Position numbers and translations under genes: made by a program. Under the pieces are notes generated by a model that saw only the letters and a program-made list of their open reading frames with translations, made no database searches and had not been told where the DNA came from. A stretch of 64,000 bases of DNA from Janthinobacterium sp. TB1-E2 (GTDB lineage Bacteria > Pseudomonadota > Gammaproteobacteria > Burkholderiales > Burkholderiaceae_D), in assembly GCF_036885605.1 (NCBI RefSeq), contig NZ_CP142523.1:4154001-4218000 (forward strand), read 5' to 3'. Below are positions 44,907 through 53,650 of this stretch, one piece after another (position 1 is the first letter of the stretch; each line of letters begins with the position of its first letter).

Positions 44907-45710
44907 TTACTTGACGCTGCCAGCCGCTTCCTCGATCAGCTTGGCCACTTCCGCCGGATGCGAGCTCATCACCACGTGGGAAGCGCCGTCGATCACGACG
45001 GTTTTCTTCGCGTTGGCACGCTTGGCCATGAAGGCCAGCGCTTCTGCGGGAATATTCTTGTCCGCCTTGCCGTAGACAAACCAGGACGGGATACCCTTCC
45101 AAGCTGGCGCAGGCGAGGCTTCGTTCAGCGCCGCATCCGTGATCGGACGCTGGCCGACCGCCATCAGGCGCGCCTTGGCCGCCGGCAAATCGGCGGCGAA
45201 CTGGTCGTGGAACTTGGCTTGCTCGATAAACAGGTCGTTACTGCCATCGGCCAGCGGTACGGGCTTGGCCAAGGCCGTACCCAAGGTGCCGCCCGGATAT
45301 TTGCCCGACAGGCCAGCGGCCGTCTCGCCGGCATCGGGCGCAAAAGCCGCCACGTAGACCAGCGCCTTGACGTTGCCGCCTGCCTGGGCAGCCGCGCTGA
45401 TCACCGAACCGCCGTAGGAGTGCCCCACCAGCACGACGGAGCCAGGCACGCTGTTGACGACGCGGGCCACGGAATCGGCGTCACTCTTGACGCTGCGCAG
45501 ATGATTGGCCGCGCCGATGACGGTGTAGCCGTCTTTTGCCAGGATGGCGGCGACGCCGTCCCAGCTCGATGCATCGGCAAACGCGCCATGGACCAAGACG
45601 ATGGTGGGCTTGACGGCGCCCGCCGCCGAAGCCGGGCTGGCAGGAACGACGCTGGCGAACAAGGTACCCACGACGGCGGCAATGGACAATGGCTTGATGA
45701 ATGAGGTCAT
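44907..45710 (-). CDS. Secreted alpha/beta hydrolase
   Basis: 267 aa from ATG 45710, which gives a clean signal peptide (FIKPLSIAAVVGTLFASVVP...ASA). Alpha/beta hydrolase fold of the salicylate-esterase/HNL-like subgroup: TIVLVHGAFADASSW (oxyanion loop), nucleophile Ser in VGHSYGG and catalytic His near DGASHVVMSSHP. Periplasmic or secreted esterase; substrate unknown. Longer upstream frames to 45836 would bury the signal peptide. Confidence 0.88.
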   Translation of the reverse strand: MTSFIKPLSIAAVVGTLFASVVPASPASAAGAVKPTIVLVHGAFADASSWDGVAAILAKDGYTVIGAANHLRSVKSDADSVARVVNSVPGSVVLVGHSYGGSVISAAAQAGGNVKALVYVAAFAPDAGETAAGLSGKYPGGTLGTALAKPVPLADGSNDLFIEQAKFHDQFAADLPAAKARLMAVGQRPITDAALNEASPAPAWKGIPSWFVYGKADKNIPAEALAFMAKRANAKKTVVIDGASHVVMSSHPAEVAKLIEEAAGSVK

Positions 45711-45904
45711 GATGATTCCCGATATGATTGGAGAGTGGTGACGAGCTGCCCGCATCGGCAGGCGAGTCGAAATACTAGCACTCAACAATGTCATTTTTGC
45801 AGCTTTTGCGGCGACCTGATCTTCTTGCAGGGGCAAGGTCTGGCCCTATGATCTGGCGGCGGGCCGCTGGTGTTGCCGGCGGTGGACAGCGGCGATGGGG
45901 ACGC

Positions 45905-46044
45905 GCAAAAAAAAGCCCGCTGCGGGAGCGGGCTGAATCTATTTCCTTGGAGGAGATAGAGGAGACAGATGAATGATGCCGCGTCGCAGCATATAAAACC
46001 ACTTTATATTCGTGATGTCAGAAATACGCGATAGTGATATTAGG
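45905..46044 (-). repeat. Structured intergenic repeat / candidate small RNA, copy 3
   Basis: Begins about 30 nt after the alaC stop on the minus strand. Hairpin 1 is perfect (ATGCTGC-gac-GCGGCAT). Hairpin 2 has changed on both sides relative to copies 1-2 (TCTAT...ATAGA with loop CCA) and keeps its pairing. Plus strand: GAGGAGACAG then ATG 45969 and a 21-codon frame (MNDAASQHIKPLYIRDVRNT...) ending at 46034. The preceding 45711-45904 stretch contains only the hydrolase upstream region; nothing else recognised. Confidence 0.75.
45907..45934 (-). terminator. Intrinsic terminator of repeat copy 3
   Basis: Minus-strand AGCCCGCT / AGCGGGCT stem and an eight-base T run downstream of alaC. Confidence 0.85.
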
Positions 46045-46072
46045 GGCAACGAAGCATTCCACACGGCAACTT

Positions 46073-47290
46073 TTATGCTGCCGCTTCCGTTTTCCCGTCG
46101 CCAGAACGCAACATATTCTTGATGCCCCGCAGCGCCTGCCGCACGCGCGCCTCGTTTTCGATCAGGGCGAAGCGCACGTATTCATCGCCATATTCGCCGA
46201 AACCGATGCCGGGCGACACACTGACCTTGGCCTTTTGCAGCAGCAGCTTGGCGAACTCCAGCGAACCCAGGTGGCGATACGCTTCCGGGATATGCGCCCA
46301 GATATACATCGACGCCTTCGGTTTCTCCACCATCCAGCCCGCTTCATGCAAGCCTTTCACCAGCACGTCGCGGCGGCGCTGGTACTGGGCGCAGATGTCC
46401 GTCACACAGCTCTGGTCGCCTTCCAGCGCGGCAATGGCCGCCACTTGCACGGGCGTGAAACTGCCGTAGTCGTGGTAGCTCTTGATGCGCGCCAGGGCCG
46501 CCACCAGTTCCGCGTTGCCCACCATGAAGCCGATGCGCCAGCCCGCCATGTTGTAGCTTTTCGACATGGTGAAAAACTCGACGGCCACGTCGCGCGCGCC
46601 GGGCACTTGCATGATGGACGGCGCCTTCCAGCCATCAAAAGTGATGTCGGCATACGCCAGGTCATGCACCACCAGAATATTGTGCTGCTTCGCCAGCGCG
46701 ACGACTCTTTCAAAAAATTCCAGCTCCACGCATTGCGCCGTGGGGTTGGACGGGAAACCCAGCACCATCATCTTCGGTTTCGGGTAGCTTTCGCGGATCG
46801 CCCGTTCGAGTTCAGCAAAGAAGTCCACGCCCGGCCCCATGCGCACTGAGCGGATATCGGCGCCCGCGATCACGGCGCCCCAGATGTGGATCGGGTAGCT
46901 GGGATTGGGCACCAGCACCGTGTCGCCACGGTCGAGCGTCGCCAGCATCAAGTGGGCCAGGCCCTCTTTCGAGCCGATGGTGACGATGGCTTCGCTGTCC
47001 GGGTCGATGTCGACCTCATAGCGCTTCTTGTACCAGTGCGCAATGGCGCGGCGCAAGCGGGGGATGCCTTTTGACGCGGAATAACCGTGCGTGTCTGGGC
47101 GTTTCACCGTCTCGACCAGCTTGTCCACGATGTGGGCCGGCGTGGCGCCATCGGGATTGCCCATCGACATGTCGATGATGTCCTCGCCACGGCGGCGCGC
47201 GGCCATCTTGAGTTCGGCGGTGATATTGAAAACGTAGGGGGGAAGGCGATTGATGCGCGAAAAGCTGCGCGGAGCTTGGCTGTCGGTCAT
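46073..47290 (-). CDS. alaC: Alanine-synthesising PLP aminotransferase AlaC
   Basis: 405 aa from ATG 47290. Very close in wording to E. coli Ala[66 protein letters not shown] and the PLP lysine in [18 protein letters not shown]. Transfers an amino group between glutamate and pyruvate to make alanine. Monocistronic. Confidence 0.95.
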   Translation of the reverse strand: MTDSQAPRSFSRINRLPPYVFNITAELKMAARRRGEDIIDMSMGNPDGATPAHIVDKLVETVKRPDTHGYSASKGIPRLRRAIAHWYKKRYEVDIDPDSEAIVTIGSKEGLAHLMLATLDRGDTVLVPNPSYPIHIWGAVIAGADIRSVRMGPGVDFFAELERAIRESYPKPKMMVLGFPSNPTAQCVELEFFERVVALAKQHNILVVHDLAYADITFDGWKAPSIMQVPGARDVAVEFFTMSKSYNMAGWRIGFMVGNAELVAALARIKSYHDYGSFTPVQVAAIAALEGDQSCVTDICAQYQRRRDVLVKGLHEAGWMVEKPKASMYIWAHIPEAYRHLGSLEFAKLLLQKAKVSVSPGIGFGEYGDEYVRFALIENEARVRQALRGIKNMLRSGDGKTEAAA

Positions 47291-47404
47291 GGTATCTCTA
47301 TACGTAAGCGCCCGGATCCGTCCGAGCGACGTTGGCACAATGCGTGTGCCTGCAACGATACTAACCCGGCTTCGCAAGAACTGGCAAGTGTGTAGTCAAG
47401 CCGT

Positions 47405-47600
47405 TACAATGCAGGCTGATCGAAAATGAGCGCACCGGTTGGTAACCCGGTAAGTGCCCGGCACAGTCCGGCATGCTCCCGCCCACGCGGACCCACGGCG
47501 CTGACCCTTGGCTGTACCACCAGCCGGGGAGGTGTTCTGGTTCGTGCATTTTTCCCGCCGCGCCATCCCTCCCCTGTTTTTTACTTTAGGAATTAGACGG
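47405..47600 (+). promoter_or_regulatory. Promoter and structured leader of the pentapeptide gene
   Basis: A -10-like TACAAT lies at 47405-47410, leaving a leader of about 185 nt. It holds ACCGG/CCGGT (47434-47451) and GGCTG/CAGCC (47510-47525) hairpins and GC-rich arms between them, then a pyrimidine-rich tract before the ATG. No known riboswitch consensus was recognised. The whole 47291-47600 spacer contains no other gene. Confidence 0.4.
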
Positions 47601-48284
47601 ATGGCAACACACGACACCGCAGTAACTGGCATGACCCTGGACCGCACCGGCATGGAACAGCAACTGGCCTTGCCGGTACGCCACTTCATCGATTGCGCGT
47701 TCGACGGCGAAGACCTGTCGCGCCTCGATTTGCAAGGCTGCACCTTCGAGCGCTGCACCTTTGCCGACACCAGCTTGTTCGCCAGCAAACTGGCACGCAG
47801 CACCTGGCGCCGCTGCCGCGCCGGCAGCGCCGATTTCGAATCCGTCGACGCCGTCGACGCCAGTTTCGAAGGCTGCGACCTGAACAACACGAAATGGCGG
47901 CGCGCCAAGCTGGCCTCGGCCACCTACCGCGGCTGCAAGCTGACGGGCGCGTCTTTCGAGGAAGTGGCCCACCTGGGTCTCACCTTCGAAGACAGCCTGC
48001 TGGTGGGCGCCGACTTGCGCGGCTTCTCGTTCCGCAAGGCGACATTAAAACAGCTGGATTTTTCCGATGCCTACTTGGCCGGCTGCGACTTTCGCGAAGC
48101 CGTCTTCGAAGGCGGCAGCCTGCGCAATGCCACCATCAAACTGGCGAAGTTCCAGGGCGCGGACTTGCGCGGCGCCGATATCGACGGTTTCAAATTGAGC
48201 GAAGCGGCGCTGCTGAAAGGCGCCGTCATCACGCATGCGCAGGCGGCGAACTTCATGCGCGCGCTCGATCTGGTGGTGATTTGA
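47601..48284 (+). CDS. Pentapeptide-repeat protein (Qnr/McbG-like architecture)
   Basis: 227 aa, ATG 47601. Residues ~28-205 are built of A(D/N)LxF-type pentapeptides (DCAFDGEDLSRLDLQGCTFE; FRKATLKQLDFSDAYLAGCD; GADLRGADIDGFKLSEAALL), predicting a right-handed quadrilateral beta-helix. The Leu-rich C-terminal cap (AQAANFMRALDLVVI) is like that of gyrase-protecting Qnr/McbG proteins. A topoisomerase-protecting role is possible but unproven. Confidence 0.85.
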   Translation: MATHDTAVTGMTLDRTGMEQQLALPVRHFIDCAFDGEDLSRLDLQGCTFERCTFADTSLFASKLARSTWRRCRAGSADFESVDAVDASFEGCDLNNTKWRRAKLASATYRGCKLTGASFEEVAHLGLTFEDSLLVGADLRGFSFRKATLKQLDFSDAYLAGCDFREAVFEGGSLRNATIKLAKFQGADLRGADIDGFKLSEAALLKGAVITHAQAANFMRALDLVVI

Positions 48285-48293
48285 TCTGAACAG

Positions 48294-48437
48294 GCAAAAA
48301 AAAAGCCCGCTACGGAAGCGGGCTGAATCTATTTCCTTGGAGGAGATAGAGGAGACAAGTGCATCTTGCGGCATTGCGGCATATCACGCCACTTTATCTT
48401 CATGATGATAGAAATACTCATCAGTGATAATGAGGCC
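48294..48437 (-). repeat. Structured intergenic repeat / candidate small RNA, copy 4
   Basis: Begins about 12 nt after the MFS stop on the minus strand. Closest to copy 3 in the hairpin-2 region and to copy 2 in the hairpin-1 region. Loop of the terminator changed to ACGGA with the stem intact. Plus strand: GAGGAGACAA then GTG 48359 and a 22-codon frame (MHLAALRHITPLYLHDDRNT...) ending at 48427. Confidence 0.75.
48296..48325 (-). terminator. Intrinsic terminator of repeat copy 4
   Basis: Minus-strand AGCCCGCT / AGCGGGCT stem followed by a nine-base T run, downstream of the MFS gene. Confidence 0.85.
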
Positions 48438-48448
48438 CCATCAGGGTT

Positions 48449-49663
48449 TCAAGCCGTGCGGCGCGCGGCCTGCGGTATAAATTCTCCCAGCCACACCAGC
48501 AAGGCCAAGCCTGGAAACGCCATGCCGGTCAGCAATGTTGCCTGCCAGCCGTAGCTGGCATATACCCAGGCGCCGATGGCCGAGCCGGCCGCGCCGCCGG
48601 CGAAGAACAGCGCGAAATACAGGCCATTCAGACGGCCCCGCACTTCCGCGCCCAGGCTGAAGATGGCGCGCTGACCCAGCACCAGATTGGCCGCCACGCC
48701 CATGTCGAGCACAATGGAGGCGACCACCAGCAGCCCCAGCGCCACATGTTTCGATTCAGGCGCAAACATCGGCAAGGCAAACGCGACGATGCCCAGCGCC
48801 AGCGCAACGGCAGTGGCCGGCAAGGTGTGGCCCGCATCGGCCAGGCGGCCGGCGATGGGCGAAGCGACGGCACCGGCCATGCCCACCAGGGCAAAGATGG
48901 CGATGCCCGTTTGCGACAGGCCGAACGCGGGGCTGGACAGCACCAGCGGCGTGACGGTCCAGAACAGGCTGAAAGCGCCAAACAGGCCCGCGTGATAGGC
49001 GGCGCGGCGGCGCAGCACGGGCGTGCCCAGCAGCAGATGCCACAGCGAAGCCATCAGGGCGGGATATTTCATGCTCGACACAGGCTGGCGCACGGGCAAG
49101 GCGCGGCGCAGGACCAGCGCCAGCAGTACCATCAGCACGGCGGCACCGCCAAACACCACGTGCCAGCTGGCGTGCGCAGCCACCAGCGAGGCCACGGGGC
49201 GGGCCAGCATGATGCCCAGCAATAAGCCGCTGACCACCTTGCCCACCGTCTGGCCGCGCGTCGCTTCCTGCGACAGGTGGGCGGCAAACGGCACGATCAC
49301 TTGCGCCGCCACGGAACCGAGCCCGATGGCCAGCGCGGCGGCCAGGAACACGATGGCGCCCGTCGAGAGGGCCGCCGCCACGAGAGCCGTGGCCGTCACC
49401 AGCAAGGCAGTGACGATCAGGCGGCGGTTTTCCAGCAAGTCACCCAAAGGCACGACAAACAGCAGGCCCAGGGTATAGCCGACTTGCGTCAGGGTGACGA
49501 TGAGACCGGCGGCCTTGGCCGACAGGCCCGTCGAGGCGCTGATGGGTCCGACGAGGGTTTGCGCGTAGTACAGATTGGCCACGATCAGGCCGGAAGCGAT
49601 GGCCAGCAGCAGCACCATGGCGGGTGAAATGTCGTGGGGAGCAGACGGTGAGGCCTTGTTCAT
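48449..49663 (-). CDS. MFS transporter
   Basis: 404 aa from ATG 49663, which has GAGGAAAC upstream. Twelve-helix MFS of the drug-efflux type (ASGLIVANLYYAQTLVGPIS; GYTLGLLFVVPLGDLLENRR, the loop 2-3 motif). Divergent from a LysR regulator, a common arrangement for inducible efflux pumps. Substrate unknown. Confidence 0.88.
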   Translation of the reverse strand: MNKASPSAPHDISPAMVLLLAIASGLIVANLYYAQTLVGPISASTGLSAKAAGLIVTLTQVGYTLGLLFVVPLGDLLENRRLIVTALLVTATALVAAALSTGAIVFLAAALAIGLGSVAAQVIVPFAAHLSQEATRGQTVGKVVSGLLLGIMLARPVASLVAAHASWHVVFGGAAVLMVLLALVLRRALPVRQPVSSMKYPALMASLWHLLLGTPVLRRRAAYHAGLFGAFSLFWTVTPLVLSSPAFGLSQTGIAIFALVGMAGAVASPIAGRLADAGHTLPATAVALALGIVAFALPMFAPESKHVALGLLVVASIVLDMGVAANLVLGQRAIFSLGAEVRGRLNGLYFALFFAGGAAGSAIGAWVYASYGWQATLLTGMAFPGLALLVWLGEFIPQAARRTA

Positions 49664-49769
49664 GTTGTTTCCTCGGTTCGGTAGGGATGTTGCCATTCTA
49701 GGCAAAACTGTGGCAAAGATAATTAGGGCATAATCTACTCATACTTTTCACATAAGATGAACAATCACC

Positions 49770-50696
49770 ATGGACAAGATCAAGGCCATGCAAACCTTCG
49801 TGCGCATCGTCGAGGCCAACAGTTTTTCCAAGGCGGCCGAAACATTGAATTTACCGCGCGCCGCGCTGACGGCCACCCTGCAAAAGCTGGAAGCCTATCT
49901 GGGCACGCAATTGCTGCAGCGAACCACGCGCCGCCTGTCGCTGACACCGGAAGGGGCCGAGTACTTTCGCCACTGCATCGACATCCTGAAAGCCGTCGAT
50001 ACGGCGGAACTGGCGTTTCGTGGTCCCGACGCGAAAAAACCGCGCGGCTTGCTGCGCATCAACCTGCCCAATACCGTGGGCCGGCGCCTGATCATTCCCC
50101 ATATCGCGCAATTCCATGCCGCGTATCCCGACGTGCATTTGCAGCTGAGCCTGACTGACCGCCTGGTTGACCTGACGCAGGAAGGCATCGATTGCGCCTT
50201 GCGCGTGGGCACCTTGCAGGATTCCGCCTTCATCGGCAAGCAGGTCGGCCTGATGCGCTTCGCCACGTGCGCCGCGCCCGCCTACCTGGCGCGGCACGGC
50301 ACGCCGCACACCCTGGCCGACCTGGCAGAGCACCAGGGCATCATGCATTATTCGGGCCGCACGGGACGCGCCTTCGACTGGGATTTCCAACAAGGCAAGG
50401 AAGTGGTGCGCGTGCAGATGGCCGGCCCCATCGCCGTCAACGACGCGGATGCCAGCGTCGATTGCGCACTGCAAGGGCTCGGTGTGGCGCAGGCGGCCAT
50501 GTACCAGGTGCGCCAGCACCTCGACAGCGGCGCGCTGGTGGCCGTGCTGCCCGACTGCCCGCCGACGCCGATGCCCATGTCGTTGCTGACGCCGCAAGGC
50601 CGCCTGGCCACGCCCAAGCTGCAGGCGTTCGCCGGCTGGATCACGGCCCTGCTGGCCGCCCACCCCGACGTACAACTGCCCACGCACAATATCTGA
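49770..50696 (+). CDS. LysR-family transcriptional regulator
   Basis: 308 aa: N-terminal winged HTH (MQTFVRIVEANSFSKAAETL, LPRAALTATLQKLEAYLGTQ LL) and a LysR substrate-binding domain (GLLRINLPNTVGRRLIIPHI). Belongs to the CrgA/AaeR-like subgroup. Divergent from the MFS gene across 106 bp, which it probably controls. Confidence 0.93.
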   Translation: MDKIKAMQTFVRIVEANSFSKAAETLNLPRAALTATLQKLEAYLGTQLLQRTTRRLSLTPEGAEYFRHCIDILKAVDTAELAFRGPDAKKPRGLLRINLPNTVGRRLIIPHIAQFHAAYPDVHLQLSLTDRLVDLTQEGIDCALRVGTLQDSAFIGKQVGLMRFATCAAPAYLARHGTPHTLADLAEHQGIMHYSGRTGRAFDWDFQQGKEVVRVQMAGPIAVNDADASVDCALQGLGVAQAAMYQVRQHLDSGALVAVLPDCPPTPMPMSLLTPQGRLATPKLQAFAGWITALLAAHPDVQLPTHNI

Positions 50697-50697
50697 G

Positions 50698-50840
50698 GCA
50701 AAAAAAAGCCCGCTACAAGGAGCGGGCTGAATCTATTTTCTTGGAGGAGAATAGAGGAGACAAGTGAATTATGCTGCATCGCGGCATATCAATCCAATTG
50801 ATTGTTGGAATGATAGAAATTCGCGAAACGAATAACTACT
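50698..50840 (-). repeat. Structured intergenic repeat / candidate small RNA, copy 5
   Basis: Lies downstream of prc on the minus strand. Relative to copies 1-4 it has small insertions in both the terminator loop (ACAAGG) and the CU-rich region, yet both stems persist: hairpin 2 pairs TCTATT with AATAGA. Plus strand: GAGGAGACAA then GTG 50764 and a 23-codon frame (MNYAASRHINPIDCWNDRNS...) ending at 50835. Confidence 0.75.
50700..50729 (-). terminator. Intrinsic terminator of repeat copy 5
   Basis: Minus-strand AGCCCGCT / AGCGGGCT stem with a 6-nt loop and an eight-base T run, a second terminator beyond prc. Confidence 0.85.
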
Positions 50841-50861
50841 GTTTACCCCAAAGCAAAAGCT

Positions 50862-50888
50862 GGGGTCAGACCCGACGGGTCTGACCCC
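50862..50888. repeat. Perfect 12-bp GGGGTCAGACCC inverted repeat
   Basis: GGGGTCAGACCC, a 3-nt spacer GAC, then GGGTCTGACCCC: a perfect palindrome 8 nt after the prc stop. An overlapping CCCCA/TGGGG stem extends it to 50846. Probably a REP-like intergenic palindrome that also folds at the 3' end of the prc mRNA. Confidence 0.75.
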
Positions 50889-50895
50889 GCATTCA

Positions 50896-53166
50896 TTACT
50901 TCGCTGTCGCCGCCACCGGCGTCGCCTTCACATCCGCGGCATACGGCAAGACCTTGGATGCCAGGCGGGTGTCTGCCTTGATCAGCGCCACTTCGTCGGC
51001 CAGGATGCGCGCCGCTTCGTTCAGCAGCACGTCCTTGGCACTCTTGGCGGCTGTTTCGGCGTCCAGCTCGGCACTCAGGGCCCGCTCGTCGCCCTGCAGT
51101 CCATCGTCGGTGCGCAAGGCGCCCTTCACGGCCGCGATCTGCTTGGCCGTCTTGTTGGCCGCTTTCGCGCCCTTCAGCACGTCTTTCGGATCGGGAATCA
51201 CCACGAGGTCGTCGGCAGGATTCGAAATCTGCGCGATCAGGCGTTTTTCACGGGCCTTGGCGCGCGCTTCCTGGGCATCGCGCTCCTTGCGGCGCACGGT
51301 TTCATTGAGCGAAATCTGGTTTTCCTTGCGCTGCTTGACGACGAGAGCGATGTCATCGAGCAGGTACTGGAAATCCTTGTCCTTGGCCACGCGCGCTTCA
51401 TGTTTCTTGTCCAGCAGCGGCACGATATCCTTCAGGTCGCCCGTCGGCATGTACGGCGCCGGCTTGATGGCCACCCATGGCAGGGCATTGTCATAGCTCG
51501 ATTCGCCGAAGTTTTCCGTGTCCGACATGGCGGGCAGCTTGATGTCGGGAGTCACTCCGCGCAACTGCGTGGTACCGCCATTGATGCGGAAGAACTGGGC
51601 GATGGTCATCTTCAGCTCGCCGAAGCGGGCTTTCTCGCTGCCGCCGAAGCGGTCGAGGTTGAACAAGGTCTGTACCGTACCCTTGCCGAAGCTGCCTTCG
51701 CCGATGATGACGCCACGGCCGTAATCCTGCACGGCGGCGGCGAAAATTTCGGACGCCGAGGCGGAGCCGCGGTTGATCAGCACGCCCATCGGGCCATCCC
51801 AGGCCAGACCGGTATTGGTGTCGCTTTCCACGTCGACCTTGCCTTCGGCATTGCGCTGCATCACGACAGGGCCCTTGTCGATGAACAGGCCCGTCAGTTC
51901 GACGGCTTCGTTCAGCGAACCGCCGCCGTTGTTGCGCAAGTCGATCAGGACGTTGTCGACCTTATCCTTCTTCAACTCGGCCAGCAAACGGCTGACGTCG
52001 CGCGTGGCGCTCTTGAAATCCTTGTCGCCACGGCGGCGCGCTTCGAAGTCCTGGTAGAACGTCGGCAGGGCAATGACGCCGATACGGCGCTTGATGCCGT
52101 TGTCGCGCACTTCGATGATCGATTTCTTCGCCGCCTGCTCTTCCATGCTGATTTTCTTGCGCACCAGCGGCACGATCACGTGCTTGGCGTCGGGGCCGGC
52201 GTCGGCCGGCAGGATGTCGAGGCGCACGACGGAATCCTTGGCGCCGCGGATCAGCTGCACCACGTCGTCGATGCGCATGCCCAGCACTTCGGTGATGGGG
52301 CCGCTTTCGCCCTGCCCCACGCCGACGATGCGGTCGCCGACTTTCAGCTTGCCCGACAAGCCGGCCGGGCTGCCAGGCACGACTTCGCGCACGACCGTGT
52401 ATTCGTCGCGCGTCTGCAGCACGGCGCCGATGCCTTCGAGCGACAGCCGCATGGCGATGTCGAAGTTATCGGAAGCGCGCGGACCCAGGTAATTGGTATG
52501 CGGTTCGATCGACATGGCGTAGGCGTTCATGAAAATCTGGAACACGTCTTCGCTGTTGAGCTTGCGCGCACGGGTCGTGTAGCTTTCATAGCGCTTGTCC
52601 AGCGTTTCACGGATGGCCTTGTCTTCCTTGCCTGCCAGCTTCAAACGCAGCCAGTCGTTCTTGACACGCTTGCGCCACAGGTCGCGCACTTCCTCGTCAT
52701 TCTTCGGCCAGGCGGCTTTTTCGCGGTCGATCTGGTAGCTCTCGTCAGCGGCAAAGTCGAACTTGGTTTTCAACAATTCACGCGCATACGCCATGCGCTC
52801 GTCGAAACGCTGCTGGTACAAGTTGTAGATGGCAAACGGCGACGTCAGGTCTTCATTGATGATGGCGTCGTCCAGCTTAGTGCGCAGCGGGGCGAAACGG
52901 TCGATGTCGGCCTGCACGAAAAACAGTTTTTCCGCGTCCAGGGATTTGAAATAGCGGTCGAAGATTTTCTCCGACATGGCGTCGTCGAGCGGCATGGCCT
53001 TGTAATGGACGCGCGTCAATACGCGCGATGCCCACAAGGCGGCCTGCGTTTGCTGGGCCAGCGGCTTCATGGGTAGCGGAGGAGCGGCGCTCTTGTCCGT
53101 CTGGGCTGCGCCAGCGTTGGCTGACAGGGCAAGCACCAGGGTGACCAGCATCATTTGCTTCTTCAT
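50896..53166 (-). CDS. prc: Carboxy-terminal processing (tail-specific) protease
   Basis: 756 aa, long Prc/Tsp type. Signal peptide (MKKQMMLVTLVLALSANAGA), N-terminal domain, PDZ (IGAVLQTRDEYTVVREVVPG...GDRIVGVGQG), S41 catalytic core with Ser in NRGSASASEIFAAAVQDYGR and Lys in GEGSFGKGTVQ, then a C-terminal DUF3340-type helical region. Periplasmic protease that trims or degrades proteins by their C-terminus, including cell-wall enzymes. Confidence 0.95.
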   Translation of the reverse strand: MKKQMMLVTLVLALSANAGAAQTDKSAAPPLPMKPLAQQTQAALWASRVLTRVHYKAMPLDDAMSEKIFDRYFKSLDAEKLFFVQADIDRFAPLRTKLDDAIINEDLTSPFAIYNLYQQRFDERMAYARELLKTKFDFAADESYQIDREKAAWPKNDEEVRDLWRKRVKNDWLRLKLAGKEDKAIRETLDKRYESYTTRARKLNSEDVFQIFMNAYAMSIEPHTNYLGPRASDNFDIAMRLSLEGIGAVLQTRDEYTVVREVVPGSPAGLSGKLKVGDRIVGVGQGESGPITEVLGMRIDDVVQLIRGAKDSVVRLDILPADAGPDAKHVIVPLVRKKISMEEQAAKKSIIEVRDNGIKRRIGVIALPTFYQDFEARRRGDKDFKSATRDVSRLLAELKKDKVDNVLIDLRNNGGGSLNEAVELTGLFIDKGPVVMQRNAEGKVDVESDTNTGLAWDGPMGVLINRGSASASEIFAAAVQDYGRGVIIGEGSFGKGTVQTLFNLDRFGGSEKARFGELKMTIAQFFRINGGTTQLRGVTPDIKLPAMSDTENFGESSYDNALPWVAIKPAPYMPTGDLKDIVPLLDKKHEARVAKDKDFQYLLDDIALVVKQRKENQISLNETVRRKERDAQEARAKAREKRLIAQISNPADDLVVIPDPKDVLKGAKAANKTAKQIAAVKGALRTDDGLQGDERALSAELDAETAAKSAKDVLLNEAARILADEVALIKADTRLASKVLPYAADVKATPVAATAK

Positions 53167-53650
53167 CGGCTTCTCCGAAAATTAGTTGAATCAATTCCAG
53201 GCGGCGCAGCTATTCATGCGCCAGCCAGCAAGACAGTAAGGGGAATACACGACTGGTCTGCATATTATTCTACAGGATACGGCCTGGCAGTCTCCCAAGG
53301 AATATCAGTTTCTTCCCGGAAGCTTAAACGCGGATTAAGGATGGCGTCTCATTCATTACAAAGTGAAACATTCGTGACAAAAATTGCATCACCGCTCAGC
53401 GGCGAAGACCAAAGCGCTTTATTGGAATCAAAAAAGTCAATGGGCTGTTTTTCCGATTCTTGATGTGGATGATGTTTTTACGCGAAAAATTAATTCCTGC
53501 GGGAAACACTTAGTAACAAAACGCAAGCAACATGCTATCATCGCGGCCTGAAATCCAGCTTGCCCGTGCGCGGCTCCCACAGCCGGCGCGCCTCCGTTTC
53601 AGCAGTATCCCCACCAGATCCCCTCCCCGCGTGTCATGTCATGACCAGGA
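53167..53650. other. Intergenic region between prc and the chemotaxis receptor
   Basis: 484 bp of lower-GC sequence between divergent genes. A TATCAT -10-like element lies about 110 bp before the receptor start. A short plus-strand frame at 53155-53463 has no ribosome site or recognisable homology. No other feature found. Confidence 0.5.

Noticed and set aside
23752..50779. Minus-strand peptide reading of the repeats (ends ...RSRSGLFFA in four copies)
   Set aside because: The frame runs through the terminator without a stop and is broken by insertions in copy 5, so conservation there is better explained by RNA structure.
53432..53459. Possible sigma-28 flagellar promoter before the chemotaxis receptor
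   Set aside because: AAAAGTCA and TCCGATTC match the consensus at only about five of eight positions each and lie ~190 bp from the start.
53155..53463. 102-codon plus-strand frame in the prc upstream region
   Set aside because: Overlaps the prc start region, no ribosome site, no recognisable domain, composition unlike neighbouring genes.
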